NCBI GenBank assembly: GCA_013368375.1
Contig: JAACJP010000005.1
Coordinates: forward strand, 1,116,001 to 1,180,000
Direction of reading: 5' to 3'
Source of the DNA: Tricholomella constricta
Taxonomy: Eukaryota > Basidiomycota > Agaricomycetes > Agaricales > Lyophyllaceae
Length of the DNA: 64,000 bases
Shown: one piece after another, positions 11,418-23,900 of the stretch
Numbering within the stretch: position 1 is the first letter of the stretch
Layout: each line of letters opens with the position of its first letter
Notes under the pieces: generated by a model
What the model was told of the DNA's origin: nothing
Seen by the model: the letters and a program-made list of their open reading frames with translations, nothing else
The model's database searches: none
Program-made: the position numbers and the translations under genes

Positions 11418-13695
11418 CTAAATAGAGAAGTTGACTCCCTGCGCCAACGGCGCGCTGTCCGAGAAATTGACTGCACACAATAAGCGCAGGTGTGAAAGGC
11501 GGTTCCGGGTCACTCACTCGTGCAAGCGCTCCAGCGCACATATTGCTTCCACGCATCACCACCGGATTCGCGACCCCTACATAGAAGAATAGCGTAAGAG
11601 GGTACGTAGATGCTGATAGCGACCTGTGACTTACCATCCGGTACTCTACGCGAGTCAAACGCAGTTAGATCGCATCACGCCACATGGACAAAGTGGATGA
11701 CGAACGAACCTTGTTTCCTCCGAATGCTGCTCCGATCTCAGCACCGCTTGTGCCCACATTAACCTGCGGGACGTTAGCCAGGAGTATACCGGGAAAGTGA
11801 GCGCTCGGAAAGGTGGACGTACATTGACTATACCCGCGTCTGATCCGCCGGGCCCGATCCATTTCCCCAGATTCCTGATGTCGCGAGACCAGAGACTGCT
11901 GGACAAACCCTGAGATTTCTAATCAGCCTCCCATGGTTCACCCGTCACGAGGGAAAGCCTCACCTGGGGCACAGCATTGTTCCATGCGATAGCTTCCTCA
12001 ATATTGTCGAATACGGCAGCATTTAAAATTGGAGCAAATGTCTCTGTGGACCATATTTTGGCCTTAGGATCAACAGATTTAGGGATTGCGATTGTTGGTT
12101 GGACGAAGTTTCCAGCATCGAGGGGGGCATCAGTGTATCTGTTCCCGCCAGTCAGAATATCAGCATCAATGGAACGCAGGTGGTCTATAGCGTCACTATA
12201 GGTTTTGAGCGCCGCCGAAGTGTGAAGTGGTCCGAGAAGGGTGCCGTCGACAAGCGGGTCGGCAGGCTTAATGGTGGCATAGAGCTTCTTGAGGCGATCA
12301 AGGAATTCCGGCGCAATATCACGGTGAAGATAGAGTCTCCTAGTGGACGTGCATCGCTGACCTGCCGTGCCTACGGCGCCAAAGAACACCGAGGGGACCG
12401 CAATTGAAAGGTCAGCATCAGGCATCACGATTGAAGCTTGATAGAATTATGAGTTTCAGGCTCAAAGCTGTGTGATGCGATAAAAATATACCGTTGTTGC
12501 CACCCAATTCGAGGATTGTTTTCCCAAACCTTGACATAACAGTCTTTCCGACGTTTCGACCGACAAGCTCACTTCCAGTGAATGATACTGTAGTTTGAAA
12601 GGTCAATGGCCTTCAAAAAAGTGAACTTGCGAGAAAAAATTACCCAATTCAACATCACGGCTCTCCGCAATAGCTGCGCCGGCTTCTCTGCCACCAGTAA
12701 CAAGCCCAGCGACAGCCCCTGGAATGCCATTACTCTCAAGGACACGCGCCACTATCCTTGTGACTGCAATGGAGCACAAAGGGGTGCTTGGAGACGGTTT
12801 CCAAATTGTCGCGTTGCCCGCTGCTAATGACAATGCCAAATTCCTGGCATTAATTGTTCAGAATTGTCCCCCAAGCACGAAAAAAAACGCTGGATACCAT
12901 CCATACACAGCCACGGGAAAATTAAAGGCTGATAAAACGCCTACGACTCCCAGCGGATTGGGCACTGAGTAATGTGTCAATATAATGATCAAGAGAAGCG
13001 GAGGAACAAAGACCTTCCAAGATCGAATGCCCTGGACGCTCTGATGCGACAACATTGCCGTTCATCATCCTTGAGAGACCCACGGCATAATCACACTGTA
13101 ATGTGATTAGCCTTCGAGCGCTTGATCATGCAAAAGGAGCGCACAATGTCAATGAATTCTTGTACTTCTCCTACTCCCTCTGTCCTAATCTTTCCCATTT
13201 CAAGAGACACGAGTGCACCTAGTTCGTCTCTCTGGAGATAGGTAAGGCATCACGCATCATCAACATCAGCACTCCAAACCGTCTCCATACATCAAATATC
13301 GTACCTTTGCTGAGAGAGCTTCTCGTATCTGTCTCAAAATTTCTCCTCTGCGTGGTGCTGGAACATCTGATACAGCACATAATCAAGGACGCGAAGAGAA
13401 GATGGAGAATGTGTTACTCACGACGAAAGAGGGTGTACGCTTCGCGACTGCGAGCAAGGGCATCATGAAGTTCCTGAGGAGAGGCAGACTTGACACGGGC
13501 GAGAATCTCTCCTGTAGTTGGGCAAACAGAGGAGAATATATCCCCAGACCCTCTCCATTGTCCGTCATAAACCCCCGATAACTCCTCGGTCGTAGAGATG
13601 TCCAAGGCGGACAATATTGTAGAGGCACGGGTTGACAAAGTACGCGTCAATTGGACTCTGCCTATGGTATAGATGGCGCGTTTCGCGACAATCAT
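11418..13695 (-). CDS. ALDH7-family aldehyde dehydrogenase (antiquitin-like, alpha-aminoadipic semialdehyde dehydrogenase type)
   Basis: Thirteen exons join in phase into 534 residues: 13695-13422, 13366-13305, 13231-13145, 13095-13014, 12964-12898, 12843-12644, 12587-12492, 12436-11964, 11909-11823, 11763-11710, 11645-11635, 11576-11518 and 11470-11418. The ALDH landmarks are present in order: [15 protein letters not shown] (cofactor loop), [10 protein letters not shown] (NAD-binding), LELGGNN with the catalytic Glu, GQRCTSTRR with the catalytic Cys, and ETFAPIL. The tail [19 protein letters not shown] plus a C-terminal [12 protein letters not shown] is diagnostic of ALDH7 rather than other classes. 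Family members oxidise aldehydes with NAD+, classically alpha-aminoadipic semialdehyde in lysine catabolism. The Arg/Ser/Thr-rich start suggests a mitochondrial presequence, but this is inference. One exon is only 11 nt long, yet it is required to keep the family sequence intact. Confidence 0.93.
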
Positions 13696-14067
13696 GGTGA
13701 AGTTTTGGTGGTTGTGAAAAACCTGTTCAGCGACCGCGATGATTCACTCACACCATTACAACTGTCGTTGACAACTTTGTACCCTGAGTGGAACATGATC
13801 CGTCCATTCACGTGATGGTACTTATCACGGCGCTGCCGTGCCGCTCGCTCAACTCAACCACCGACGTCGACCAATGCTGAGCTTTGTTGTCGACACTCGC
13901 AAGTTTCATGTTTTCTTAGCTCTGAACGCCTACTAGGCCAACTGTTCCCGGTGACCTACAGATGTCCTTGGCGGTCATGCTACCTACCCCCGCAAGCGGT
14001 CTTCGCGGAGTTGAGGAGTCCACCAATCTCGGAACTTACCTTCTCAGCTTGTCGGCTATCTTAACCC

Positions 14068-14854
14068 CTAGAGTCGCATTCGATCCATTAGAAGGATACC
14101 AGATGACGAGATGAAGGGCTTTCTGAACCCTGACTGTTCCATCTGGCTTAACAAACTCGGATTTGGTCCCGATTGAAGTCTGCTGTGAAAATCGTTATCC
14201 AAACACTCACGCTTCAAGTCCTTCGTAATTGCCATTAGTATAACGTCCATTCTCGTACCTCGTGATATCTGTGCTATCCAATCATGAGCTGTCTTAGGGT
14301 GGTTTAGATCACCAATCATTGTTGCATATTCACATTATGTTCGGCGTGCACGTCGGGGAAGCCAGCTGCTTTTCATCTTACCCTGGACAGATTTCCGACT
14401 TGACCAGGTCGTGTTTCTATACACATGTTGATGCAGCTGTAATCACACACGGGCGGTGCGTACTCGGCTAGTTGTGCTTTCTTGTCGATCAGTTCAAAGG
14501 TTTCAATATGCCCACATGGCCAAACCGCTGGCGAAATGGCATGGGACGTATGTGTGCCGTCAAGTAGACCTAGGTTGTCATATGACAGATATGTGACTCT
14601 ATGAACATTGTTCCATTCCACGAATGTCAGGTAGACGACGCGAATCGGTGTTTTTTGTGTAATTAGACTTCAACCTTCAAGCTTGACGGATCTAGTCTCC
14701 ACAAAAAAAGGACAGGACGATATCCCTCAATCACACGGTTGAAAGGATGTGGCGGTACGCCTTCCACGTCGGCCGCGACCTGGAAGGCTCTCCCAACCCA
14801 CTTTGAAGTAGATATCGTGCCCAGGTAGTACATACCAGTCATGAGGGAATACAT
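14068..14854 (-). other. Doubtful coding region (cluster of minus-strand frames)
   Basis: Three consecutive minus-strand frames (14854-14663, 14621-14373, 14319-14068) have protein-like composition, for example KWVGRAFQVAADVEGVPPHP and WPCGHIETFELIDKKAQL. Possible donor/acceptor pairs lie between them. I could not fix a single in-phase model and recognise no domain. The region begins 44 bp past the jip5 stop on the same strand, so part of it may be jip5 3' UTR. It could be a small gene, a pseudogene or noncoding. Confidence 0.25.
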
Positions 14855-14897
14855 TCGATTATCAGTTACTCGATTCCAAGTCTGCTCATGGGTACCT

Positions 14898-16761
14898 CTA
14901 AAGACTATCGAAAAAAGTAGGTTCGGCGTCCACCGTATTCTTTCCCTTCTTCATCACAACGAGTGGGTTTTTCTCTGGTTTGCGTTTGCGCTTCTTCGCC
15001 GTTGAAACCTCTTCTTCACTGTCTGAGTCATCTTCCTGTTCCGTGATTTTTGCTTCGATTGGCTCCTCCAGCTCTGCGTCGGAATCGGAGTCGTCGTCGC
15101 TATTGTCTTCCTCTACATCCTCAACCTCACCCTGTTCCCCGCTGACGTTCATAGACTGATCGTCCCCACCCTGCCTTGCAGCCTCGTGGAAGAAAGCCTC
15201 CATATCTGTTAACCGCACAACTTCCTCGTGACCCACGCTCCCGACCCACCATCTCCCCGGCCTTTGTTCCGTGTCGTCCCTCGGACCCTTATCTGCATCG
15301 ATCCCCTTACCCACCTTGCCTCTGGATTTTTCCGCACAATCTTCATCGATGGTCAACTGGCTTGTCCCACCACCAATGGCTATTCGCTCAACGGGCCATT
15401 CACCATGGTCCGCTACGACGCCCACAAGCTTCGTCGGTAGAATTTCAACAGCCCTGACAAAGCCATCAGATGAGCCAGTCAAAATAGTACTCGTCGTGTC
15501 GACGCCTGGGAATTCGGTGGGCAGATTACACAGCGCGTCGATTGAATGTGGGTGTCTAAGAAAAGAAAAAAGACAGAGTCACCCAGCACTGTAATCAATA
15601 CAGATGGACCCTGTTGTCAGATCAAGTCAAACGTACCCCGGAATACGATCAACACAGTCGCCCCAGCCAGCACTGCGATTGAAAATAGACAATATTCCGA
15701 TTTGTGTTCCCACAACTACCTTGGAGGCGCTGTTATCAAGTCGTTTCAGTTCTGCGAAGCAGTTGCAAAAAAAGAATAGAAGAAGTAGCGGCTAAAGCGG
15801 GTGTCAGGGAACAGAACCAGGCGTTCACGAAACGCTGATGTCGGCTGACTTGGGCTGAAGACAGTTGTTGATGTTCTACATTGTCCCCAAGCAACATGAC
15901 AGCGGAAGCACGGTATCGTGACCAAATAAGGGGAACGCGACATACCCTTTGATCGCCACTATTGAAAGGAGCTCGTCTTCTTGATCCTCAGATTGAGCGT
16001 ATGGTTCAGGTTTCTTGGACCGGATGTCCATCACGGACAGCGTTCCATCACCACTAATGAAACAGGTTCAGAAAGCCAGCATTTTATTTTTGCCAATGGA
16101 ACGACGCGGTGTGACACGAAGAAAAATATACCTGGTCGCAACCAATTGTTTTTTATCTTCCAGCCAGAGAAAATCTGTGATATAGTCAAAATGATGCGTG
16201 TATTTCCGTGTGCACTCCCGTTGGCGAGGATCCCAGAGCTAGCGGGCTGTGTTTGAGGTCTACTATATCGATAGATACACAGGCTTACCTTGATGACCCC
16301 ATCATCGTCTCCAGTAGATAGAAGCCACGGCATCAGGTATTTAATGCGATTTATTGGGGAGCTTAACATTACTAGACGTATTAATATGTGTAGAGGTGGA
16401 GTCCGAATGCCTCAATGAGTACTTACTCGTGTGCTCCTGCTCGAATCTCGACATTTTCGGTGATCGTGTCAATGATACTAAAACATCATCATCATGAAGT
16501 GCATCAGACGAAAATAGCACTGCAGACATACTTCAGCGCCTTCGCTTTTCCCACTGCATACAGATGTGAGCCATCCGCGTCAATGGTTAACGCCCGACAT
16601 GACCGTTTGGACGGTCGCACGGAAAATGTAAGCTTATTGTGTCCTTGTTCATCGTACGCGAACGCCTTTATATGGCCCGTTAGAAGGCCAGTGTATACTG
16701 TTGAATGGGATGGATGAAAGATGAGATCGAAGACTTGTGCGCCTGCCGAGATTTCTGGCAT
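14898..16761 (-). CDS. JIP5: WD-repeat protein Jip5/WDR55 homologue, ribosome biogenesis
   Basis: Seven exons (16761-16532, 16477-16427, 16361-16289, 16238-16132, 16053-15946, 15729-15637, 15555-14898) give 439 residues. The start opens MPEISAGAQVFDLIFHPSH, where the beta-propeller normally begins; an upstream in-frame ATG at 16815 is less likely. Repeats are visible as GLLTGHIKAFAYD, SPINRIKYLMPWLLSTGDDD with GVIKLWDPR, SVMDIRSKKP, KVVVGTQIGILSIFNR and ILTGSSDGFVRAVEILP. The C-terminus is a long acidic Ser/Asp/Glu tail followed by a Lys/Arg-rich nuclear or nucleolar-type segment (AKKRKRKPEKNP). This architecture and the GTQIGILSIFNR block match fungal Jip5 and animal WDR55, nucleolar proteins needed for large-subunit rRNA maturation. 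The seven-exon model is consistent in phase throughout. Confidence 0.9.
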
Positions 16762-17819
16762 GGAGGATGATTCTAACGAGCAGCAATTTTGACTCGGAAG
16801 ATGCCGACACATCATGATCTACAGACTAGTACGTGACATCTTATCTCTTCAAATTCCCAGTCTCTGGACCTCTCAAGTTGCGGGTAATTCATATATCCAT
16901 CGAACCATCCTAGTATATGTCAAGCATATGGTATGGAAGGCAAGTTAGACCTACACAATCAAGAAAGGCACACACTCATATTCAGCCAACATGAAAATGA
17001 AAGATTGGCGTATGATCAAGTATTCACATTGACGAGAGAAGCGGGAGGCTGAACTGGACTCGAGGTTTGCGATGAGCCAGCATACGATTAGACGGTGCCA
17101 GTAGCGAATCGAACAAGCGGGATGATCGCGTTGACGCGTCGCGCCGGGATTTTGGGTGGCAGTGTACGCCCAATCTGGCTTCAAGTTAATTTGTCCAAAT
17201 CGCGATTCTCCTCCCACTAGCACCCACCATCACCCTCAATATGAAGTGATTGCTCTAAGAATTCGAGATCTCAAGATGCTCCTGATTGATAGACTGTTAT
17301 GAACGTGCAAGTCTTTCTTCTAACATCTCGGAACGCGATCCGTTCTCATTTAGGTTCTTTCACAAGATGCCGAAGTGTCTATATCATCAATGATCGAGAT
17401 AAAGCTATTGTAGGAAGGAAAATAGACGCCCCCGCCTGTGTCCCTTTTCGTCTTGTCGCCCAACCAAGCATTGACATATGCGTGCCTACATGGTTGTCGA
17501 TGGGACGGTATATGGATCCCTCCTCCAACTCCGAACTCGATTTGGTGCATACTGAAGAGTTATATCAAGATCGTGCCTATTCATTGACGTCTGACGTCTT
17601 CACATCCCTCACAAGCTGTTTATAAATATCAGAAAACGACAATTCGACAGCGCCGAGATCAAGAAACAACAAAGCCGTCGATGATGACGGGTGTTTGGAA
17701 ACAAGGAGAACGACGACGATGCAACGGAAAGTCAATATATGTAAATAAGGGAGCGCATTCACCGCACCAGGGGGTGGATGCAGGACTGTCGAGGAGATGT
17801 AATAGCCAAATAAGACGCC
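16762..17819. other. Intergenic region between F-box gene 3' end and jip5 promoter
   Basis: This stretch holds the upstream region of jip5 and the downstream region of the F-box gene. The longest frame, about 90 codons on the minus strand at 16951-17223, is not recognisable and has no splice partners. I see no RNA gene or repeat. Confidence 0.5.
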
Positions 17820-19714
17820 TCAATCCAGCTCCAACAAAGTCCGTAACCTGAAATAGTGCCGGAGGGAGGGAGGTTCGGATGGCCAGTGGCTGCGATACAC
17901 TGCCGACCTCTCTGTTTCCAACGTCACCGATCCCTTCTTGTACAGTCCGCGATTGTCCCATAATAGATGAGAAACGCAGTCCTGGAGATCCTTCAACACA
18001 TCTAATGTGACATTCACGCAGCGCGAAATCGAAAGGCTTCGGAGTGCAAGGCCGCATCGCTGGCGATCTTCGAGGTAGGCGAAGAGGACCTCTAAGAAAC
18101 GGGATTCGTCGAGGTCGCGATGCGAATTGACGGGACCAGAAGATGAGACCATCAGTCCTCCGGCGAAACAATCGACGTTGTGGAGGTACACGTCCTCCAA
18201 AGCGGGAAGAAGCATGGCGCTCATGTCGTCGTGCTCCAAATGGGAATGTGATCTGGCATTCAGAAGGAGGGCCCAGAGAAGGCCGCTTGGGGGGTGGCCA
18301 CCGATATCAACAATGCGGAGAGATCGAAGGGAGCTCAACAGCCTCGCCCACGACCTCTGGGTTATCACATCAAAATTCTGAAGGCTAAGAGTATGAATGT
18401 GCATCAGTGGGAAAGCATCCCAGACTGAAGTAAGGGCGGAGATAATGACTTCGTCCTGCGCGGTATGTGCGTCTGGGCCGATGACGAAGTCGAGGAGGGG
18501 TTCCATGTCCTCTGTAACTCCAAACGCTCTTATCCGCAAGGTCTGACAGAAATCGGGATTTAAGACATGCTCGTCCGTAAAACGAAAGCCCTCCTCGCGG
18601 CCAGTGATGACGAGGGTGTCAAGAGGCACCTCCCACATGATATTATGGAAGTGGGCCCCAATGATCTTAGACAACTTCCAAAAGTTGGCCTTGAAGTCGC
18701 CCATCTTATCGACGTGACAGTGGAGGCGCCCAGTTGGTGGTAGGACTATACACTCCAAAATGTTCACAAGCTCCTGAACGGAGCCAGTCAAAGAGACAGT
18801 AAGGAGGTTAGGAAGATGGATGACACGCCCCGAGTTACAGTTTCCAGCAGCTATATTCTTGGGGAATGCACGGACAAGAGTAAGATGCTCCAGCATCGTA
18901 AATCGCTCCAGGAGAGAAAGAAAATCATGGCGGGAGGGGCGTTCGGAAAAGGGGATATGGTGGAGGGAAAGGTGGCGTAAATTCGTATACCGCGGTGACA
19001 CAAGGCTGATTGGAGTCCTATGCAACTCCAAGTATTTCATATTGGGGAGCGGGTGCCCACTCGTATCAGAGCAGCGTTTCGAGTATCGTATATCTTGATT
19101 GTCGTCAGGGCGTAAGATGTTGATTATAATGGATTCCAGGCAGCGATTAGGGCTCTTCAATGTCTTGATCAAAGGACCAATGTCGTATATGGAGGAGATG
19201 AGATGCAAATCACGGATCATGGGCGCGTGTTGAAGAGTCCGGTAAATTGTGTGCTGATTGTGAGGATCGACCGTCGCTCGCACGGATATAGGAAGTAATT
19301 GTGAACGTCGAAAAGTTACAGCAGTCCACTTTGGATGAGAGAAGTCAATGTAGGACCAGAGTTCCCGGCAGTCGATCGCTGCCTGGCGCCAGGTCAAGCA
19401 GACAAGTGTGATGTCAACCCATGTCCATGTGGGAATGTGGAACGATGATTTGGCGCAAAGAAGAAAAAATTGTTGCAGGACTTCAGCTGGGAGTCGGCAA
19501 GCTGGATTTGCACGATTGGACTTCTTGAGCTCATTAGTGCGACCAGACCTGAGAAGAGTAGTCTGTGAAGGCTAATGAATTGGCGTTATAAAGCACATAG
19601 GTAGAGATCACGACGTACAGCTGCCGCCTTATACTTTCGTAAATCAAAGCTTTTCGGAGGAGAGCCATCAACAGGCGGCAGCTGTAGAATTCCACGTCCT
19701 GATGGCGAATTCAT
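17820..19714 (-). CDS. F-box protein with a leucine-rich, LRR-like C-terminal region
   Basis: Two exons, 19714-19619 and 19562-17820, encode 612 residues. After a short N-terminus (MNSPSGRGILQLPPV) comes a typical basidiomycete F-box at about residues 55-95: RLPAEVLQQFFLLC, then WTWVDITLVCLTWRQAA and ELWSYIDFSHPKW. The rest is leucine-rich with irregular repeats such as NLRHLSLHHIPF, MLEHLTLVRAF, IHTLSLQNFDV and LRSLSISRCVNV. This pattern fits a degenerate LRR solenoid used for substrate recognition. F-box proteins recruit substrates to SCF ubiquitin ligases through Skp1; the target here cannot be inferred. Agaricomycete genomes carry very large families of such proteins. The splice 19619/19562 brings the F-box in frame with an upstream ATG. 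Confidence 0.85.
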
Positions 19715-20906
19715 GCTTGCTCATCCAGTCAGTACATCTCAGAACACGATGTTTTTGCTACTCACATATCTATGAGAAGAGGATGACGGGAAGTAGGAAG
19801 GAGCGAACGGTACAAGTCGCTTCTGTTTAAAAGAGCACAGCCTGCGTCCTCAGAGCCAGCTGACATAAAGCATAACAGAAATCTCGAAACTGGAACACAA
19901 CAAGAGCGGAAGCATCCTTGTGACAGGTTCGAATTGACAATGAGCTCGGAACGAGGACCATCGACTTCTCAACAATAGGCTTATTGTCCTGGGTGTCCCA
20001 TGCTTCAAAAGATCGCTACAAGGCAGGGCCGTAAGCGCAGATAAGCGTTCAGAGAGCATTTCTCCAGATTCTCGAGATTTTGCTTCCCCATTCCTGAAGA
20101 CGACAATGCGCAGGATAAGATTGCAAACTGGGAGTTGTTCCGCCGTCAGATTCATGAATTACATAGCTTATGTTATGGAACCGTGGGATTTTCTGTGGCG
20201 ATCAACCTCGATCAACCTGTCCTTCCATTTGAGGATGGCCGACGCCCTAAAATGGATTGAATATATATGGACTGGCTTGAATATTTGCCTCCGGCCTTGG
20301 ACGTCGCGGAGTATTTCCCTCCCTCAATTCGAGCCTAGCGCTCGTATGCTAGAGTTCTAGCTGTAGTCCGAGAGTCGAGGGTTGAGCCTCTCTCTCATCC
20401 ACGAACATCTCCGATATAGTCGTTGAACTTGCGGGTTCGGATGTCGAGGAATTTCTTCCATTCGACTCGGATATCGGTCTTCCATCTCGTTCCGGACCTC
20501 GGAATGAAAGAAACTTACCCCGGAAGGCAGTATTGGGCTCACTCCATAACGCGAAACCATTGCCAAACGGAGACTCGCCCCGCATTAAGATATCTTGTAG
20601 GGGCTGACCACAATCCACCAAGTGGGGTTTCCAAAACATTTCCTTCGCCAGGAGCAGGATGAGCGGCACTAACAAGTCCATCAAGCACAACACAAAAGTG
20701 GTCCAGGACATTCCATTGCACGTTAGCTATATCACAAGAGAGGACAGTTAAAAATAGGTAATGAGGGTACACGATACAAATTGCAAGGTATAAATAAATG
20801 CCGGAGAGAGCAGTGCTGCGCATGTAATAAGTAAGAGCTAAAGCCAGCCAGGAGGAGACAAGATGAGCAGTGGTGGTACAAGTAAAGAAAATAACCCGAA
20901 CCACGT
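19715..20906. other. Intergenic region downstream of ire1
   Basis: This lies between the ire1 stop and the F-box gene start. Several minus-strand frames of 100-120 codons (for example 20349-20711 and 20539-20904) contain hydrophobic runs. They start inside or next to the ire1 3' end and do not join into a recognisable protein, so I read the region as ire1 3' UTR plus F-box promoter. Confidence 0.45.
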
Positions 20907-23900
20907 TTACTCGGACAACTCGAAGTATGCTCTAAACATCGACTCGCTGTGCAGGCCCGTGCTCCCGATGACGCCATGGACGTGGAGGAAGAGTCTAGGG
21001 AACCGCCGGGTGAAGTATAAAAGGAATCCTTCCGGCATGGGTCCGAGATGTCGTTTCACATTGTCAGGCAAGTCCTGGTAGTGATGTTTCTAGATCAATA
21101 GATTTATGTGAAAAACGCGTTAGGATCAGAGAGCGGAAATGATGAAGCACCTTATTACGCAGTGCACGCAAAAGATCCTGCACTGAACGCCCATCGTATT
21201 TCCGGAACTTCCCCAAATTTTCTATGAAGACTTTGTCTAGGCGCGAATGCCAATCGTTGCCAACGATAGCGAAGGCATCTTTTTCTAAAGTGAGCAGGTC
21301 GGGATCTTTGGGATCCCTGCACATGATCTCGAATCGATCCGACGCGTCTTGTAGGAAGTTTAACCGTCGTGCAGGATCCCAAAAGAAGGGATGCAGGAGA
21401 CATGTCGTCGTGTCAGGTCTGTCCCATCCACGCATCAGTACACCGCCCAAACCACAGGAAAGGACAACACGCACCGTTCATATGCCTGAGGATCCAGCAT
21501 GCTCGTAATCAAATCCGCCGCTTCCGCACCCTCTTCACCAAACCTCTCCAGCGCCTCCAAGTTCTTGTCGTTCTTTATAATATTGACTTCCCTCTCGAAC
21601 CGGTCCCCATAGGGATGACTCCCGTTCGTTAGGGTATAATAGAACAGACACCCCAGCGCAAAGATATCCACCGACTTCGTCAGCCGCGTCAGCCTCCCCG
21701 TGCTCGGCGCGCCCGTCGCTGTGCCCGTACTCCCACGCGACGACATCGAATGGTCATCACTCAAGTCATCGAGCTTCACCTCACCGCGCAGGATCTCCGG
21801 CGCGCGCCAACCGACAGTGCCCGCCGCCATTGCCCCGTGCGCGGTTGGTAGGAAGCTCGTCTGGTCTACATCGAGTTTCTTACACAGCCCAAAGTCAGAG
21901 ATCAACATCCGGTACGCGGTCTTTCCATCAGGCCCGGGCTTCGCGCCGGAGACGAGAATGTTTTGCGGCTTGATGTCGCGGTGTACAAGCTTCAGGGCGT
22001 GCAGGTGCCGTAGGCCGCCTGTAATTTGCTTCAAGGCCTTCTTCGGGTCGAAGGCGATAGCAATGTCGCGCCATTGGTCCCTGTCGGGGCACTCAACGAT
22101 GTCTGCGAGGGAGGCGGGGCAGAGCTCGAGCGCGATGTATAGGAAGTTCGCATGAGCCTCTTGATAATAGTACCGGATGACGTTGGGGTGGTCGTCGCTT
22201 TCTTGCAGAATGCTGACCTCCCGAGAAGCGAGGGTTACAAAATCCTGAAGCAATCGCTTAACGGCGACGGCACGGCCTTGCAGTGAACCTTGAAACACTA
22301 CTGTTCCATGTGACCCAAAACCTAGATGAAGAAGAGGAAGGCACCGTTACTGTAATTCCATAATTCGACAGAGGCGAAAACATACCTAGTATTGTCTCCG
22401 ACACGACCAACGAGGGTGCAACAGGTGGAGGCTTCGGCGAGTTTACAACCAATGAGGATAAGCGTGGAGACACGGACGCTTTACCTGCCGACCCCGATCT
22501 CTCGACGCCCCCATTCGCCGAGATTTTCTCCATCTGTTTCTCATCATCCCCCTCGTCCTCTGGTGCGACGATACCCACTTTCTTTTTCTTGCCCCGCTTC
22601 CCTCGCCTGTTTTTCCGCTTTCCAGGAGTGGCAAAGATATCCTCGTTGGCATCTCCTTCTCGATCACTATCATCCGCCGCATTCGTATTCTCGCCTATTG
22701 CAGTGCCGTTTACCTGTGCGATGGGTTTAGGCGTGTCGGGTGACGGCGGCTCCGCTGACGGAAGTGGCGCCGGGTGGGACACCGGAGTTTGGGCGGCTAT
22801 TATGGGGGGAGGCGCAACGGTTGGAATCGACTCCTCTCTAAAATTGTCTGCCGTCGTCGGAGGTTCCACAGGTGGATAGACCACCGTTATCGGCTTCACA
22901 TCTTCCCGTATCATGCTTCTCTTGACCTTGCCGCCGCTGCTCCTCGATTCGCGGAAACGTTTGAACCCAAACCAAAGCGACACAATCCCTAAAATAAGGG
23001 TGAACGCAGCCGCCTCGATGGCGTTTCCCCGTGCTGCCCTGGCCCACCCACCCTCCGCGTTCGTAGTCTCATTGGCGTCGATCGCCGGGATAGGAGGGGC
23101 CGCGTCGATACTGTGTGGAACTCCGAGGGTCTCATTCAGTACCGGCTCCACTTGCTGTGCACCCCCATTTCCTGTCCAAGGCAGCCCCGTCGGCCCATCG
23201 AGCAGCCTCTTCAGTCGGCCTTCGTGCCCGTCCCCCTCCTCGAGGGGCCGCACACCAATGAGACACCGACGATTCGTGTACAGCGCGCTGCCGTGGCACC
23301 CCTCGCGCTCCCATGCCTCCATCCGCTCCTTGTATTTTCGTGCCTTAGTGATGGCATCAACCTCTGCAGGCAGGTCGCCATCATCGTCTCCAGACGCATC
23401 AATGAGGCGGCCCTTGGTGTAACTTTCTGTGCCCCCGAAGGCCACAAGCGGAAAGTGCCCGGGGCTCATGGCGAAGAGACTGCCCGTTTCCTTGACCATT
23501 CCTACATAGACGGACTCGCGGTTCGGAAGCCGCGTGTTTGGGGTAAGGTTCGGGAGGACGTCGTGGAGGTGTGGGCGAGGCTGCAGCAGAACGAAGGCAT
23601 TGTTACGGGCGTGCAAAGGCTTGCGTAGGACGTCAAATATCGCAACTCTGAGTTATAAACGTTCAAATAATGCTGATTATTGAGAAAAACGAAACCGACA
23701 TTGGTGAATTGAAGGGACGGCCCCAAAGAAGCTGCGAATCAGGGTTTGCAAATTGGCCAGCCCTTGATTTGGCCTTGAAAGAGATGATCTCCCCGTTGGG
23801 GAGACTTTGAATGTAGGCATCGTCCTTTGTGCGTCTGTACGCTCCTTGCAGGTTGTTATCCTTATTATTAGGCCCATAGACAGAGAATGAGAGGTTCTGA

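Noticed and set aside
20539..20904. Hydrophobic minus-strand frame of about 120 codons just after the ire1 stop
   Set aside because: It starts immediately after the ire1 stop codon and finds no partner exons; more likely the 3' UTR.
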